A stretch of 64,000 nt of DNA from Burhinus oedicnemus (GCA_008921705.1 VFFE01007571.1:24206-88205); one strand, 5' to 3'; shown: positions 47,736-62,800, counted from the stretch's first letter. Notes: a model not told the origin generated them from the letters alone. Made by a program: numbers and translations.

Positions 47736-50589
47736 TGTCACCCAGTGTGTCTTCTGCTATCAGTGTTCTGTAGTTTCTCTTTCCTTTAGATAACCTAAAT
47801 CCATATTTTCCACCTTCCCAGCCTTTTTTTCTGAGTCCTCTCCCTCCATGCCCATATTGAGGGGCTCCCTCTTGGCTACATGTTCCTCGCTGCCTCCAGC
47901 AGCTCTGGCTTTCTCGGTGGGGCACTGGGTGGGTGGCAGGGGTTCCCCTATGGCCACCAAGGGTACCCAAACAGCAGAGCAGGTGCTGAACAAATCAGGA
48001 TGAAAAAAATACAGTAAACAAGACTAAAAGCTCACCTATCTATGCTAGGACTAACCAAGATCCAGTTGTTACTTGGCAAAATAATTCTCTACACCAGCAA
48101 GAGCCCTTTGCATTACATAAGTCACCTTTACAGCCCATTTTTGAGAATTTCAGTGGAACATAATTAGCACATAGGCCGAAAACAGGAGCGAATGAAAGTG
48201 TCTCTGGAGGGAGTAAAGCAAATTATTCAATGCCATGGAAATATTCTGCTTCGGCTCTGGCTTTCTGTTTGTGTTAAATGGTCATGAGATCCAGGGACAT
48301 TCACTTTTCTGCCCTTCAGCCTTTCCAGAGAAGTACCATCGTAGGATGCAGGAATACAGAGTCTACCAGGCAACATATACTCCTGTCATTGTATCAAAAC
48401 ACCATGGTTGTGTTGGGACTTGGTGTGAAAAAGAGGAGCAGAATGAAAAGAAGTCAGCTGGAGCTACGATGCACTCTGCACTGCTGAAAAAAAGGGCATT
48501 TACACAAGTGCCTAAATACGGGCTCGGTGCTTGAAATTTTGGTCCCGTTTGCTTTCTTCAAAATGTTGGCCACAAAACGTGATGCTCGGCAAGGCACAGA
48601 TTCTTTCTGGAGTAAGCTGGGATGTATGAGACTGCCTGCCAAAGCCACTGAAGGATGGGAAAAGAACTATGATTCTGGAAGCAATCTCTTTACAAAATCA
48701 TTTTCCTTTGGAGGTGGAGGGGAAATTATTTTAAGGTCAGGAGCAGATGTGTGTGGAAAGCTAATTGCAAATGTGATAAAGGAAGAGAGGTGCAGGGTCC
48801 TTCAAACAGAAGCAGCAACTCTGTGAACAGCAGGCAATATTGACTTCAGGCTCCAGCAGTGTCTTAATACTATGTATAGTCTTGTTTTTTCTCCTTACCT
48901 TCTACCCCTTCTCTCATGCTGAGTAATAGTAAGAACTGTTTGCTAATATCAGTGAGACAGGAGTCCACAAACATTTATGTATGTTAGGCTAAACCAGAAT
49001 GGGGAGAACATCGTGCAGGTGCCTCACAGCCTGTTCCCATCTGCCCTTCCTACCTGTGAAAACAGAGTACATCTCAGGCTCATGCTTCCCCTGGAAGGTT
49101 ACTTCAAGGCCTGTCACGTGGACTTTTCTCTGCCTCTAAACTCATGCAGGGTTGTTCTTTAGAACAGCGTTAATTCCACCTGGCCAGATCCTCAGCTGGA
49201 GCCAGTCAATACATCCATTGCTTTCATCGTCTACACTGCCTGTGACAGCCAGGAATGATTGGTTCCTTATATCTAAAAACTTTTTTTCTTAGAAGTCCTG
49301 AAATCTAGAAGCTTCTTGCTTTTGATTGACTTAGCCTCCATTCTAAAGAAAATTAGCGTTCAGCCTCTGTAAATTGGACTTCCTTTCAATTCCACTAATT
49401 TTTCACTGGCTTTGCCCCTGTGAATCTCATTTAGGATTACTCCTGACTTACAACAATATAAAAACAAGAAGATACAGGACCACTAAGTGCATTTAGGGTC
49501 AAAATGAGTGTAGGTGCAAACACATCTTGGCGCAGTGGGTACGAATACAGGAGAGGAGAGAAGGGGGAGGAGGCAGATGCGAGCAAGCTGAGTGGCAGCT
49601 ATGCAAGGGGCTATGCCATTTAGAAAACAGTAGAAGCATTGCAACACCCGCATCTCCTCTTTTGCCAGTTGTAGATGACATGACAATGCCTCCCAGAGAC
49701 ATTACTACATGCAGAAGAGACTGGCTGGTTGTCACTGTAGACACCCCGTTAGTGCTGCCTTTATACCCAAACAGCTATAGCATCTTGAGAAGTTGCAGAA
49801 CAGCACTTCCAAGGGTAATTAGTGTAATTGGTTTTGTCCTGTTGAGTTTACCTCTTTAAATGGCAACTTAGGAGAACTGATACTTTTCACTTAGTTCCTC
49901 CCTCTTGTTTGTTTGGGGTTTTTTTTTTGGTTGTTTTTTTTTTTGTCAGGAGCTAGTGCTGCTGCTCATCCTGATCTCCTGAGCAGATTCTCATCTTCTC
50001 CATGACAGCAGCTCCTTTTGTCTCCTGGGCATTTACTTTTGAATTCTTTTAATCTAATTTAATGCTGGTGAGAAGCAGGAGGAATAGCTGCATGATCCCA
50101 CCTTTAATCCCAAAGACTGGAGCTAGCCTGGGCAGGAAAAGTGCAAATTTTCTTGCCTTTCCTTGCTCTCTCTCAGAAGCACACCTGAGGTAGCACTGAA
50201 CTTGATTGCTCTTCTGGAAGCCCAGCTGGGACAGTATGTTTTCCAGTAAGGTCCATGCTATGCCTGTTGCTGGACTGACTGGATTCAGAGGCCACCAGAC
50301 AATGAGGATAGCTGGCTGCTGACTCCATTGGTCTTGAGCCAGGAACCAAGGAAGAGATCCTACTTGTCCACTACATGCCGCTCATTTTCACCTCGTCTGG
50401 CTTCCAAAGGGCTGAAAGGTTTCATGTTTGCAGACCTTTCCATGTTACGATGATCTCCCTGCCTCAACATTCCCACATCCTGGTGGTTTTGAGTTAGCCA
50501 GTATCCTCAGCTTTTCTTTTCTTTGGGTCTGAGCTTTTAAAATCGCTTCTGTAAAGTGGAGGGACGTTTTCTTTGTCCCAGAGAATCAA
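47736..50589. other. Non-coding stretch
   Basis: No gene, RNA or repeat ends recognised. T-rich tracts at 49918-49944 end in TTGTCAG, a splice-acceptor-like site without a convincing open exon behind it. Confidence 0.4.
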
Positions 50590-50830
50590 CAATACTTAAC
50601 ATGTGTAAAATGTTTTTCACCTTTCAAGCAAACTCGGTTAACTAATTAATCCTTGCAAAATCCCTGGGTGGCAAGTAAGCGTTATCTCACTTTTACACAT
50701 GGGGAAACTAAGGCAGAAAGGTGAAGTAAATTGCACAAGAACAGTGAAAGATTTAGTGCTGCAGTCAAGTATAGAGTATATAAACAGAGGAGTTTTCTCG
50801 CTCCTGGTTCTGCATGCAGGCAACTAGATC
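50590..50830 (+). repeat. MIR/CORE-SINE-like repeat (best preserved copy)
   Basis: Landmarks appear in consensus order: 'ttaatccttgcaaaatccct', 'gggtggcaagtaagcgttat', 'cacttttacacatggggaaa', 'ctaaggcagaaaggtgaagt' and 'aaattgcacaagaacagtga'. They correspond to the SINE core 'taatcctcacaacaaccct...attttacagatgaggaaactgaggcacagagaggttaagtaacttgcccaag'. Diverged but clear. Confidence 0.75.
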
Positions 50831-53800
50831 GAGTCTCCAATGGATAAAATAGGCTACAGGCGTGACCTTCCCCTTGAAGCAATAGCCTTGCTCTGGGGTC
50901 CGCAGTGAGGCTGAGGCTCAGGGCTAGGCAGAGGTGAGGTAGGGGCAAGCACTGCCAGGCAGGCCCTTTTTCATTCCTGGTTTGAGCCCCCAGTCCCTTT
51001 CCAACTGTGCTTCATCACTGCCCCGAAGGTAAAATGAGCTGCACAAGGTGTACAGCAAGGGGAGCTGTAGAAAGTAGCAAGAGTTGAAAGGAGTTTTGTG
51101 ACAGCTGTGGCAAATCAGGGGCTGTAATTTGGAAGCAGTGTGGAAGACATGAGTGCTGCATCTCCTACAAACAAGTCTCCATAGGAGGGAGATATGACGT
51201 GCTATGCCTGTCATCAAGGGGAATAAATAAATAAGAATATTCCTCTGACTATCTTATGGTTTTTCCATCTCAGCAGAGGGTGTGAGCAACTTTTCCGATA
51301 AGTATTTTGTGCTGATACTTTGCTCATTCTGCTTATAACACTTCCACTTGTTCCAAAATTACACTGAGCGAGCAAGCAAGCAGCCTTACCACGGTACTAG
51401 ACAAGGAGCCACATTCTGGTATCAGTGACAACAGTGCAAACAGAGAAGCTGCTTCAGCGGAGCTTCTTGAGCCTTCTGCTGCTGTATCTGAGCACTGGAC
51501 TGGCCCAACATATCTGTCTCTGGACCAGTTGAGAGCGGAAAATTAGAGCATATGTGCAGCACACAGCAAGGAAACCTTGCTATGTCATCAGCCAGCGCTG
51601 TCAAAGGCACTGCTCTAGGGAAGCTTGCACCAGCACTTCAGTCTTGCTTTTAATAATGTGCTTTTCCTGAGAAGGAGGATTGGTGACTGTGGAATTAACA
51701 CTCGTCAAAACTTTCTTCTAGCTAGGTGGTCCATGCTTTAAAACAAAACAAAAAGAGCACCAAAAATATGGCAAATGAGTGCCAGTAATTTTTATTTCTG
51801 CAGTGAAGCAAATTGTGCCAAGCATTTTGTGAGAGAAGGACAAGAGAGGACAATCCATCAGTGCAGAGTACATCAACGTATTAAAAAAAATGCAAGTAGT
51901 GGGGAAAGCTTTTAATTTGAATGATATCAGTGCCCACAAGCACGACAATAATTAAAGGTCTGCCAGCATGGCTATTATACATTCTGGTTTAGTGCATTTA
52001 ATATCTCAGCTGCTTCAAATCACATCAGCCTGATGGCTGGCAAGCATGTTTCCACTCTGGATGCAAATCAAACTCTCACACACCATTCTGAAGCCTCACT
52101 TTAGGGGCAGGACTTTTTTGCATCAGGACAGGACAGGCTGTCCTTCGTCCTTACAGTTCTGCAATGCTGGTATGCTTCTGCTGCTCAAGAAAGAGGAGGA
52201 TAATTTATTCTCCTTAGGGTTAGAGTGAAGTGATACTGTCCCCTACTTCAGACCATTTTTCCCAGTTCTCAAAACTTGCCTTCTCCCCTGGCAGGTGTCT
52301 GTTCTGTGAACTGGCTGGGATGCTACCTCCCTTTTGTGTCATAATGAAGGTAAATGAAGGGACATAGTCCCTCCCTCCTCTCCAGCCCTAGGCTGGTGGC
52401 TAACGGGACACGTTGGGCTACATTGCATTCGGCTTGCCATTGATGGGCTTATTGCTAGACTGCAGCCACCTCTGATGGGGCAGGTGGGCAACCAAGTGTT
52501 TTTCCTTTGTCTTCTGGTGCTTCCGTGCTGTGCTATTCCTGCAGCACCGCAGGACCTCCTCAGGAACCACGGCCCGGAGCAGCATTGGCACAGAACCAAG
52601 GTGGACGGAAACAGATGATCGCTTTTGCAAACAGTAATTTACAACACTCCCAAAAACAAGCCAACAAATTATTTTATTTTCATTTCAGGGGTGAGAAAAA
52701 AAAAGAGAGAGACTAAAAAGCGATGTGACTAGCATCACCATGAATACTCTGCTTACATGTGTCCCACTCGCTTTCGATCTGCCTGCTTTCCCTTGCAGCC
52801 CATAACCTCAGGAGGGCAGGAGCTGTCTCTCACTGGGTGTTTATGCAGATCTGAGCACAATGGAGCTTTGATCCTTGCTGGATCCTCCTGATGCTACTGC
52901 AGTACAGATGAGGAGGAGGTTTTAGACTGAGATGGCTTCTAGCTTCAACTCGTAAGAGATTGAAAGTGCCCTGGAGGTCAGGGGGGAGGTGATACATCCT
53001 GCGACCTTGGGAACGTGAAGAAGTCGAACAATTAGCGGCTGGAGGTCAGCAGGGAGAGTGCCAGATCTGAAGCCACCAAGCAAAAGTGCGACCTTGTTAG
53101 GATTAAAAAGTGCAGAGTCCAAGGGGGTACAGGAGGGAGAGTGGGAGGTCAAATGAAGGGTATAGATAGACAGATACAAAGGTTAAAAAAAAATATGATG
53201 GCAGTTTTCTTTGCCAGTTTAGCATCTGCTGTTGTACCAACTCAGTCTCTTAGAAATCACGTTTGAACAGGTTTTCCCCCTTAAGAGACATGGTAAACAA
53301 TGGTGCATGCACTTCTAGACCATTGCAAATGCAAGGTAAAGTATAAAAGCATTTCAAGCAAATGTTTCACCCTGTATTTGCAATGGACCAGGAGAGGATG
53401 CGTCAGAAGTTTGTATCACATTAGCTGATTAGGTGCTCTTACGTGTGGATTCACTCTTCCCAGCAGAGGTGCAAGTTCATACTGCAGCCTTTCTTTCAGT
53501 GAGGACATTAATAAGGCTTTGTCTATCTGCCCCTTTGCATACACATTTTGGAGTCTGATTAACTTTAAAGCCTTTTGTGCCCTGTCAAAGTGCTCAAAAG
53601 TTAGTAGGAACAGGTGTCTGCCTTAGCAATTTAGTGTGCTGGAGGGGTTCTTGGTATAAATTCTCCTTGTGTCCTTACTTTGAGTCTTGCAGTTGCACTC
53701 AGGCATCCATTTGATCACAGCAGTGACCAGCTCAAGACCATTTCCCACCTGCTGGACCCAAGTTTGGAGCCGTACACTGATGTGCCACCCAGGGTGCTCC

Positions 53801-56800
53801 ACTTGCAGAGTAGACAGGAGGTCTGCCAGCTGTTGGTGCTCTGAATTTGTGCGGTGCATTGCACCACAGACTGCACTGGCACAGATTTCATGGCTGGTAA
53901 AAATGTGATGTGAACATGTGGTTTTGGAACCATAATGGGAGGCAGCAAAATGAACTAGTCCTTCCCACTTAGCATGACGCCAGTTGGCTATGTCGGTGTG
54001 TCCACAGAGCATTTGAAATTAGGTAAGCCTCGTCTCCAGAAGACACAAAACTAAAACTGACACCAGCCCTGAGTCAAGTGCTGTTGGCTAGATTCAGTTG
54101 TTAGCTATAATGAATAGCTTGAAACAGCATCAGTTTTAGCGGCTATGCTGTTAATTTTAATAAGAGTTTTGTTTTATGCTGATCCCTGTAATGATTAGTT
54201 TAAATATTGCTGTCTGCTATTAATTGGTGACTGTGCCGTCTGCCTGACTACATGCTGCCAAGGCAGAGTGTGTGACGCGGCGCTGGCTCCCTGCAGGACA
54301 CCCTGCCAAACACAGCCTGAGTGTAGGCAGGCTTTTACAAAGAGCTGCAGTCTGAAAGGAAACCAGATCAAACACACTTTCATTTGCGTTGTGCCCCTCA
54401 CCCACAGGATCCTGCTACCCAAACCTGGGCGGCATTTGCAGTTGTCACTGTTCTCTAGTGTCGTATCGCACTGGCCCAGGTTCATGCCTGCCATGCTCAT
54501 ACTCCTTTCCATTCCTTACTTGCATCCATTGTGCTGGGAGCTACCTGCTGGCTTTTGTATGTTGGAGACGCCTTGAGCCTGCTTTCCATGAGGTCTGCTC
54601 CTTTTCCACAGCATCCGGCTCTCATCATGCAGGTTCTGATGGAAGCTCTTTTTCCCCTGCGCTGCCCATTGCCTGCAGGGACACACCAGATTGCTTGTTA
54701 ATATCTGGGGAGGGCCAAGTGTGAAACTTGATTTGGGGAAATGCATCCAAAAGCAGAGTCTGGAGGAGAGCACCTGGAAGAGACTGTCTAGTAAAAAACT
54801 TCAAGCACAGGGAATAAGCTGGACACCAAGTTTGCTTACCACCAGCTAGATGATGCTGACTGGAAATACGGCAAATCCTACTCTGTCTACCCTCCTGTAA
54901 GGGTTTTGACAAGATGCTACCCCATAACCTTGGTTGCTTTAGCTGTGTGGGCTTCCAAATGGCTTTGGAGACAGTACCATGTTCCTTTGTCCTGCCAAAC
55001 ATGCCACCGCTCTGCAGCCACTCTCTGTAATGAAACCTTTTTCTTCCAGTCCTCTGAGGTCAGAGTGGTCTCATTAGCTCACCGATGGGCAGCATCCTCA
55101 AAGCAGCAGGGGGCAAACACAGGGTACGGTGTGAAGTAAACACCAGGTCCTGCCATTGCCTGACACCTTCCTGATGCATCCCACGCTAGTGTCCATGAGC
55201 TCACTGTCCTGGACGAGCGAGCTCTGCATGGAGGAGAGGAAACTCTAATGTTTGGCAAAGCCCGAGCCCACAGGGATGACATGGAAACCCTCCATTAGCA
55301 TCCCTCGCTATCTCAGCCACATCACTTAGGTCCTCTAGGCCAACAGAAGTGTCGGTGACCTCCAAAACATCCCTCAGCACAAGGATCACAGTGGCAAGAG
55401 CAATAAAGCAGCTCATCATCGCAGGCTCAGGCAGGGTGCTACAGAGCCTCTGGTTCAGTCTGTGTGTGGGAAGCAGAGGGGGACGCTGAGGAGGAACTAG
55501 AGCGTAAGACAGATGGCACGGGAGGGGATTTATCCCAAAAGGAGGGACGTATAAGAGCAGCCTGAGCGGGGATCACAGTGGGAAGAGCAGCTTTTTTTCC
55601 ACAGAATAAAAAGAGGGGTTTAGACTGACATGCAGATATCACTGCTGGTAGGTATGGTTCCCAGGGAGTTTTCAGCAGCACTATTAATAAATAACACATT
55701 TTATTATATGCTTTGTGCTTCAGAACCATTCCAATTCTCACTGCTTGCTTGCTTTATTTTTGAAGGAACATAGCCACAAGAGCGGCACCGGGGCACTTGG
55801 GCACTTGTCTTTCTAATGCATAAATTTACCCTAGTCTTCTTGCACCTGCAGGTTGCCATTTGAGGGAGGACAGTACATTTTGGGGGTAACTTCTGTATCT
55901 TTCAGCATTTGGACATTGCATTTGCTTACACCCAGCATCAGAGACGGGCCATTAGAGGAAATACTAGGGGTTGGGGAAGCTGGAAGAAAGCAGATTCTGC
56001 TGTTTCCCAGGTGATATGGGGATTTTTATACTCCCTTTAGGCATAAAAGGGAACAACCCCCAGGCCAGGCCAGGCCAGTCCCATTCCTGTCTGGTCTATG
56101 TCTCCCCACAGAACATCAAAGGTCCTCAACAGCTTCCCATTCTCCAGGATAAAATAGGTGACAAATGCACATGGACATTTTTTAAATAGTATACCTATGT
56201 CATCCCAGTTTGGTTTTATTTCTGGGGTTGCTGATACCCAAATTTGATCTTTGGGAACAGCAGGACATGAGTGGACCAATGCAGCCAGAGGTACGACTCT
56301 TTGGAAATGTTTGGGGAGCTGCAGAAAAAGAAATCTAAGCCCCGGTAAATCTTACCCAAATGCCAGCATCAAAATCACGTCAGGACACCATATTTGTGAA
56401 TTACATGCTTGTGGTCACAGAGTAACTTCCATTATTTTAAATGTAATGGTGAAGCCAAAGGGCAGCACAGCAGATGAATGGGAAACTGATCATCTCTTCC
56501 AGACAGATCCCACTGTATCCCAAAATCTATGTGCATGGCCCAGATACTACAGTAATAAATACTTTGGAGACATTTATACATTAGAAGAGACTCGTGTTGT
56601 TTAAGACGCAGTGGTTGAATTCTGGAGCTATGCCTTTGGAGTTTATGACTTGCACTGAGTTTTCTGACCAGCACAGTTAATTCTTTTTTTTCAGGGATTT
56701 TGCTCCAACAAATAGCTCTAAAAGCAAGCAGTCTTAAAAGTTCATGGATTAAAATTTTGTTGCACAGATTGGTTTTATTTCTTAAATCCTTTTTTTGTTT

Positions 56801-59800
56801 CTAAAGGTCACCAAATAAAAATTCAGATCATCTAAGATCACTTTCCTATCAGACAAGCATATTCAAATATTTGATACACAAGTTAAAGTACACAAGCACT
56901 GTCTTTAGATCAGTCTCTTCACGCCTAAACCTATATAATCTACATCTCCGTTTCATAGCAATGCTTGAAAGAAACACTTCAGATTTGTTTTTTCACAGAT
57001 CAGCAGCAAGTTTATACTGAAGTCCAGACCTTTGAAACATGCTCTTCAGGCCAACTTTCATCCAGCTGTACCCAAGATTAAAATGGTGTTTGCTACCTCC
57101 CTGGGGACATCCTGTACCTTTTCTCCCACGGGGCTGAAAAGCCATCCAGTCAGTGAAACAAATCCCTCTCCAACCAACACCCAGGCTTCACTCTTTTTTA
57201 AAAGTTCTGATATCTGAGATTGCCCTACACCAGACGGAAGAGCAGAAGAAGAGCCAGGTGAGCACTCGTCTTCCAAGGAGAGAAACTGCTGCAGCTGTAG
57301 TTTCCCCCAAGCAAAGCATTCACACACCCCAGGCTGGCTTTGCTCTCTCGTAGAGTTAATCAGCTCTGCTAATAAGTCTTGCCTCTGGATTTTAAGGCCT
57401 TGTTTCTGGGTCAACCCTGACGCCAACCATAGCTTCATCTTTACTGGAAAGTGAGCGTCTTCCTTTTGCATTAGACTCTCCCCTAGGAAGTCAGCTTCCC
57501 TGCGTTTTATAGCACCTTCTCCGACAGCAAAGATTTATCGGGTGGGTATTGCTGCTCTCTACATGCAGCGTGGCGCAGGGGCTGCCGTGCTCCATGTTCA
57601 CAGTGGTGCAGAGCCCACTGCCAAAGGCATGCAGGGCGCTCGGTGAGAGCTGCACGGCAACTGCTGAGGAACCACATGGACTCCAGGCAGCAGTAAGGGA
57701 AAAACTGCAGCACAAGGCTGTGGTTCAAAAAAATAGCAAACAAGATGTGTTTTCTTCAACAACAGAAAGAGAGAAATAGCTGCCTGGCTAGCCTTGGACC
57801 AGAAACCAGCATCGTATAGACACGTTCATCCAGTCTTGAAAGAAGGGTACTTCAGTTCAGGAGAGTGGCCGTCTTACTCGGTTCATGAGAGACATACACC
57901 ATTTTGGGACCCACCTCCCAGCTAGAGATCTAGATGAACTGCCAAGACCCTTGGGGGAATACTTATGCTAAAGCAATATAAAAGTGTAATCCTCAAATTC
58001 CTGACCTTTTGTTGGATTGTGGCACCATTACGGTGTAGATTAAAAAGCATTTGTTAGCTTTATTGTTTATTTTATGACCTAGATTAATGTCACTATGTTA
58101 GTTATTTTGCCAAATTGAACCGTCAGTTCAAAACTCCAAAACAGGCATGTGAAAAATGTCCAGTACAGTGTTTGCTATCCAAGATTAACTTCTACCCTAT
58201 CATCCCGGGTTAATTTAGGACCATTAACAATGCATGGGTAGGACATAAGTTTTCAGGCATGTATTATTTTATTACCTGATCACATAATTAAAATGTCACC
58301 TATCAAGGGACAAATTTTAATGAAGTTAAAAGCACCTTGATGACATATTATCAGTTGACCTGTTATATAAGAGGATTATTTCTTGCTTGTTACTGATTGA
58401 GTTTCTTTGACAGTGAAAACAACTGGTTTTCAATTAGCTTTTTTTTCAAAGAGGGGGCAAAGCCACATGTTACATCCTTCTTATTACCTCCAAGACGCCC
58501 TCTCACTGAGGTACACTGAGAAGACCCTCTGTTTTTACACTTGGAGCTCATCAGCTTGTTCAGCTGCTAAAGAAAGGGTAAATGTTGTTACTCTGCGATA
58601 AAATGTGTGAAAAGAGGGTCAGGAGGAGAAGGCTATAATTACAATGGTATCTGCTGAAGGTCACTCAAGTTGAGCTCGGTTCAGCTGGGACTGGAGGAGA
58701 CAATAGAAAAATGTAAATTTCAACAAAGTGACAGCTAGGAGGGTGACAAAATAACCAATAACACGCTTCTGAAATATGTAAATACCACTGGAAAGAAGTG
58801 AATCTGGCATGGTGCAAGATGCTCTAGTGAAGGATAACGTGGAGGGACTAGAAAAGCACCAGTTTACTAACAAGTACTTCCTGCTGGTGCCACTGAGATG
58901 GCCAATGAGTGGGGCTGGGCAGGGAGGGGTTTGCTGCTGCTCAGGTAGTCACAAGCTGGATGGATCATTGCCATTCCAGATTCTGAAGCCTGGCAATCAG
59001 TTTTATTCAGGTACGTGCTCAAAACCTTCATTGTGAGTTTACTCAGAAGAGGACCTGACACGTGCCACCATTTCGCCAGTATTGTTAATGTTCAGCCAGC
59101 TTGCTTGGTGGCAGCAGTAGCAGGCTGTGCTAGATGTTTCCTGACCAGCAAGAAGGGATGGGGCAGGTACTTAGAGCAATGCACATTCCTACACTCCCTT
59201 CTTAGACTCATCCTGGCTGAGGTCACTCTTAGCTTCTTCTAAAGATGCTAATAAGAATTGATTGTTTTTTGTGAAAGGAACCAAGGTCAAAAAAATAACA
59301 TTTTTAGGGTGACAGGAACTTGGAGTTAATTCTAAGAAGACAAAATGTAAGACTAACTAGGAACAACAAAAAAAATTCCCTCTGGAGAGTCCTACTAAGT
59401 TTCAAGCTGGTCTCTGAAGAGTAGAAGTTCTGTCATTTTGGACACTTAAAACATATACAACAAAGCACTAGTGAGACTTAAGAGGGAAACATGCTGCAAG
59501 GGATGGAAGATGGAGTAGATTATCTAATGTTCTCTTTTATCTCAGTTTATGATCTTGAAACTAGGCAGACTGTATTACAGTTACATAGCCTCCAAAGATG
59601 TACATTATACCAGTCTGGTCCACTTTAGAAAGGAATGAATATAGCAACTTTGACCAGCCTTAAGTGAGATAAGGTATTAAATACTGCTGCTACTGCTGCC
59701 TTCAATCTCATAACAGTGGTGGGTTCTGTTTGATGCCACCATCATACCCTCAGACTGGATGTGACATCCATTCTAAGAGGTGCAGGGATAACCCTGGCAT

Positions 59801-59857
59801 TTGCCCCAAGACCAATCATTCCCAGAGTTTTGTTTATTTAATAGATGGAGCATCACA
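50831..59857. other. Non-coding stretch
   Basis: No supported gene. A short (aggcc)n run lies at 56062-56077. The AT-rich block at about 58000-58460 has many ATTA/TAAT cores and no repeat signature, so it could be a conserved non-coding element, but this is impression only. Confidence 0.4.
53623..54012 (-). other. 129-codon open frame, unassigned
   Basis: A minus-strand frame starts with ATG at 54012 just after an in-frame TAA and is open to 53623. Composition is balanced, rich in His, Cys and Trp (for example GLVHFAASHYGSK), without low complexity. No signal peptide, membrane segment or family is recognised, there is no promoter or AATAAA close by, and overlapping frames are open on the plus strand too. 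Frames of this size arise by chance in 64 kb. Confidence 0.15.
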
Positions 59858-59879
59858 GGGAGGGGGGGAGGGGGGCGGG
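59858..59879 (+). other. Potential G-quadruplex
   Basis: Four G-tracts (3, 7, 6 and 3 G) are separated by single bases A, A and C. This meets the strictest quadruplex pattern with one-base loops, which form the most stable structures. It is isolated in ordinary sequence. Confidence 0.75.
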
Positions 59880-62800
59880 AATCATGTAACAAAGTCACTT
59901 GCAGTGCAGTGAGTACTTCTGTGTCTATCTGATGCAGTGGCAACAGCATAAATTCAGAAACTTTCTGTGTTTGTTCTGGATCAGAGTTCAGCCTGAGGGC
60001 GAGCACTACCTCAGTCTGACAGATGCTGCAACTCGCAGGAAAAGCCCTGATGGTCAGATGCCCCAGCCCTCAGGACGATTCAGCCCCCTGGGCCCCTGAG
60101 AAGGGGCTGTTGGACTGTACGTCTCCCACTCCTCCTGTCCCCTGTGAAACCACGGAGTCCTCTAAGCCTCAGTGGTGTGGCACCCATGAAGCAAGCCATG
60201 TAATGGTTTCTCACTGCCAGATAAAATCTACCCAGGATGGCAGAGGAGCAGTGAGGAGCAGGAACACACTGCTGCAGGATGCTCTGAGCTCTGTTAACTC
60301 CAAGGATGAGGCTGCATTCAGCTCGAACTGGCTTATTGCTCCAACCCTGGAGTGCCAGGACACTCATCCCAGTGTAGCCCCTCATCCACTGCTGCCAGGC
60401 AGAATCACTGCAGCCTCCAAGATCAGCTGGGTCTCAGCCACAGATATGAAATCCCTCTGCCTGCCTGCACGCAGAGGTTTGGTGGGCTGCAGCTGGCCAC
60501 AAGCCAGCCTTCCCCTTCACTTACCAGCCCTGCTTTGACCTTACCTAGAATAAGCTCAAGCTCTTTTCCTCTACACGTCTCCTCTGCTCACATAATCTGG
60601 CAAAATTTGGATGCTATGTTACCCACAGCAATATCAAGTTTGATAAAAGACCTCACCCTGTGTTCTAGTTCCTTTCAGAGCCCTGAGACCTATATTGCAC
60701 AAAAAAGAGCAAGGGCAGGGAACCACCTACAGCCACTTATTACATATTATGGATTTCTTTCCATTGTGAAAAACACTCCCATTTTCAAAAAGCCACCTGC
60801 CACCCCCTTCCTCACAGCTATTGATTCCATAGACCAAAACAATAATGCGCACCTTGCTGCAGTGAGCTTATGAATGTCTAATTTTGAACGGGAAAATGAC
60901 ACAGACCTCCACTCACAGGCAGGACTTTGAACTGAAATGTATATCCTGTCTCTTCATCCGTGGTTTCCTGCAGGGGTACATTTACTCCCTCCAAAATTCG
61001 GTATTAATTTAAGCATTGTTAATGATACCCAGCCTCTTGCTGGCAGAGAGAGGAGGATGCAATTGTCCATTTCGATTCCTAGGAGGTCCTTGAATGGCTG
61101 TGACAAGCACCAATAATAGGACTTAGATAAAAAGAGAAGTTGCTAACTTTGTCCCAATGAATCACAGTTATAATTTCCTTGAAAGATGAAAGGATTGTTA
61201 AACTGACTGGGAATACAAAGCAACTCTCCTCAGATTGAACTGAATCATCTTTGCCCATTTCAATTGTATTGTTCCTTTTCTTATCTGCCTATGGTAGAGT
61301 CCTAACATTTCTTGCAAGTAGATTACTCTCAAACCCATGCCGTAAGTGACACAGATGCTGGTTTGTATGACCTTTAGGTACACTGAGAACCTGATCCTTG
61401 CAGGTATTTAGATGCATAAAGATGCAGAGATGCCTAGAAGTGTTTTTGTCAAATGTCTGAGGTTACAGATCCTCCTGGACTATAATTTCCAATATATGAA
61501 AATCAAACTGTCAGTAAGATTTTGACCACAGTTGCTGTCATAGTGGGTTGTACCATTTTATGAGAAAGGTTACATTCTTATGACCCGTTACTGGGTAAGC
61601 CTGAATTTTGACCCATTTAAAATCCCAAGATTCCTTTCAGAAAATAAACTACCCCAAATTATAAGGTTTTACAAGAGGACTGCTATGTTTCTTTTAGAAG
61701 ATTACCATACAGGTTGATTCTGCTGGATATAAAGAACCTGTGTGTGGACAGGGATAAGTTTCCCCTTAACAACTTCAACAATTCTGATTTTATAATGATT
61801 AGGAGTTTTTGACAGAGCATATTAAACAAATAAGAGAAATTTTTGATTTACTGCTACTTTCTATCTATTTTCAGCTTCAGACAAAGGCATTCTTGGTGTG
61901 GCAGCTTTCAGCCACGTGGCATGTAGCACCAGAGGATGCTGACAGGTGAAATTGCCAGTGTGGGAAGTCATCTTTCCCCAAGAAGAGGCAGCCAAGAAAA
62001 AAAGTGTTGTGGATCTTCGCAATAATAAAGCAAGGGAAGACTTGCACTGGGGTAGAGAAATTAAATGAGACCTTAAAAGAAACAGGCTAAGATCTCTTCT
62101 TCTTGGGGTGCTGAGAAAATCTGTAGCCTCTGGGTATCACAATTAAGAACCTAAGAAATTGTCAGGCAAGAGCTTGGAAAAAAGCAGGAGAAAATTGGGT
62201 AAGAAGATGTCGATACAGGAAATTGGTTTGTTTTAACTGTTGGGGAGGCAAAATGTGGGAGGTATTCCTGGGATAAGAAGCACTTGAAGTCAGAGAAATC
62301 CAGTATGATGTGAGATTGGAGCCTGTAATACGTTTTGTGTTCCCACGGAAGTCATGCTCAGAGCAAACAGCTGTAGCCTGTCTTAATTCACAGATAATTT
62401 CTTTGTATTTAATTGCTTATTTCACTACTTGAAGACACATTTTCTTTCACTGGTATTTGTATGGGATTGTCACCATGTGTAAAAAGTTGTATGGATTTCC
62501 AAGAGAAGGCTGTGCATGCATGTGCACGCTGGGCTTATGGGTAGGTACACGTATCTGGATTAATTTTGTTATCACGTAGACTTAATTCAAAATACATTGG
62601 AGGAAGACATTATTCAACAACTAATAGATATTATACCATCAACATATTCTAATGGGCTGATTAGCAATTTTATTGTATTCAATTTGCACTGTGGAAATTC
62701 TGTGTCAAGTGGAAGAGCTATCAAAATGAAAAACTGCATTAAAATTAAAAACCAATAGTCCAACTCTCAGTCTGAATGAGCTTCCTGGTGGAATGATGAA

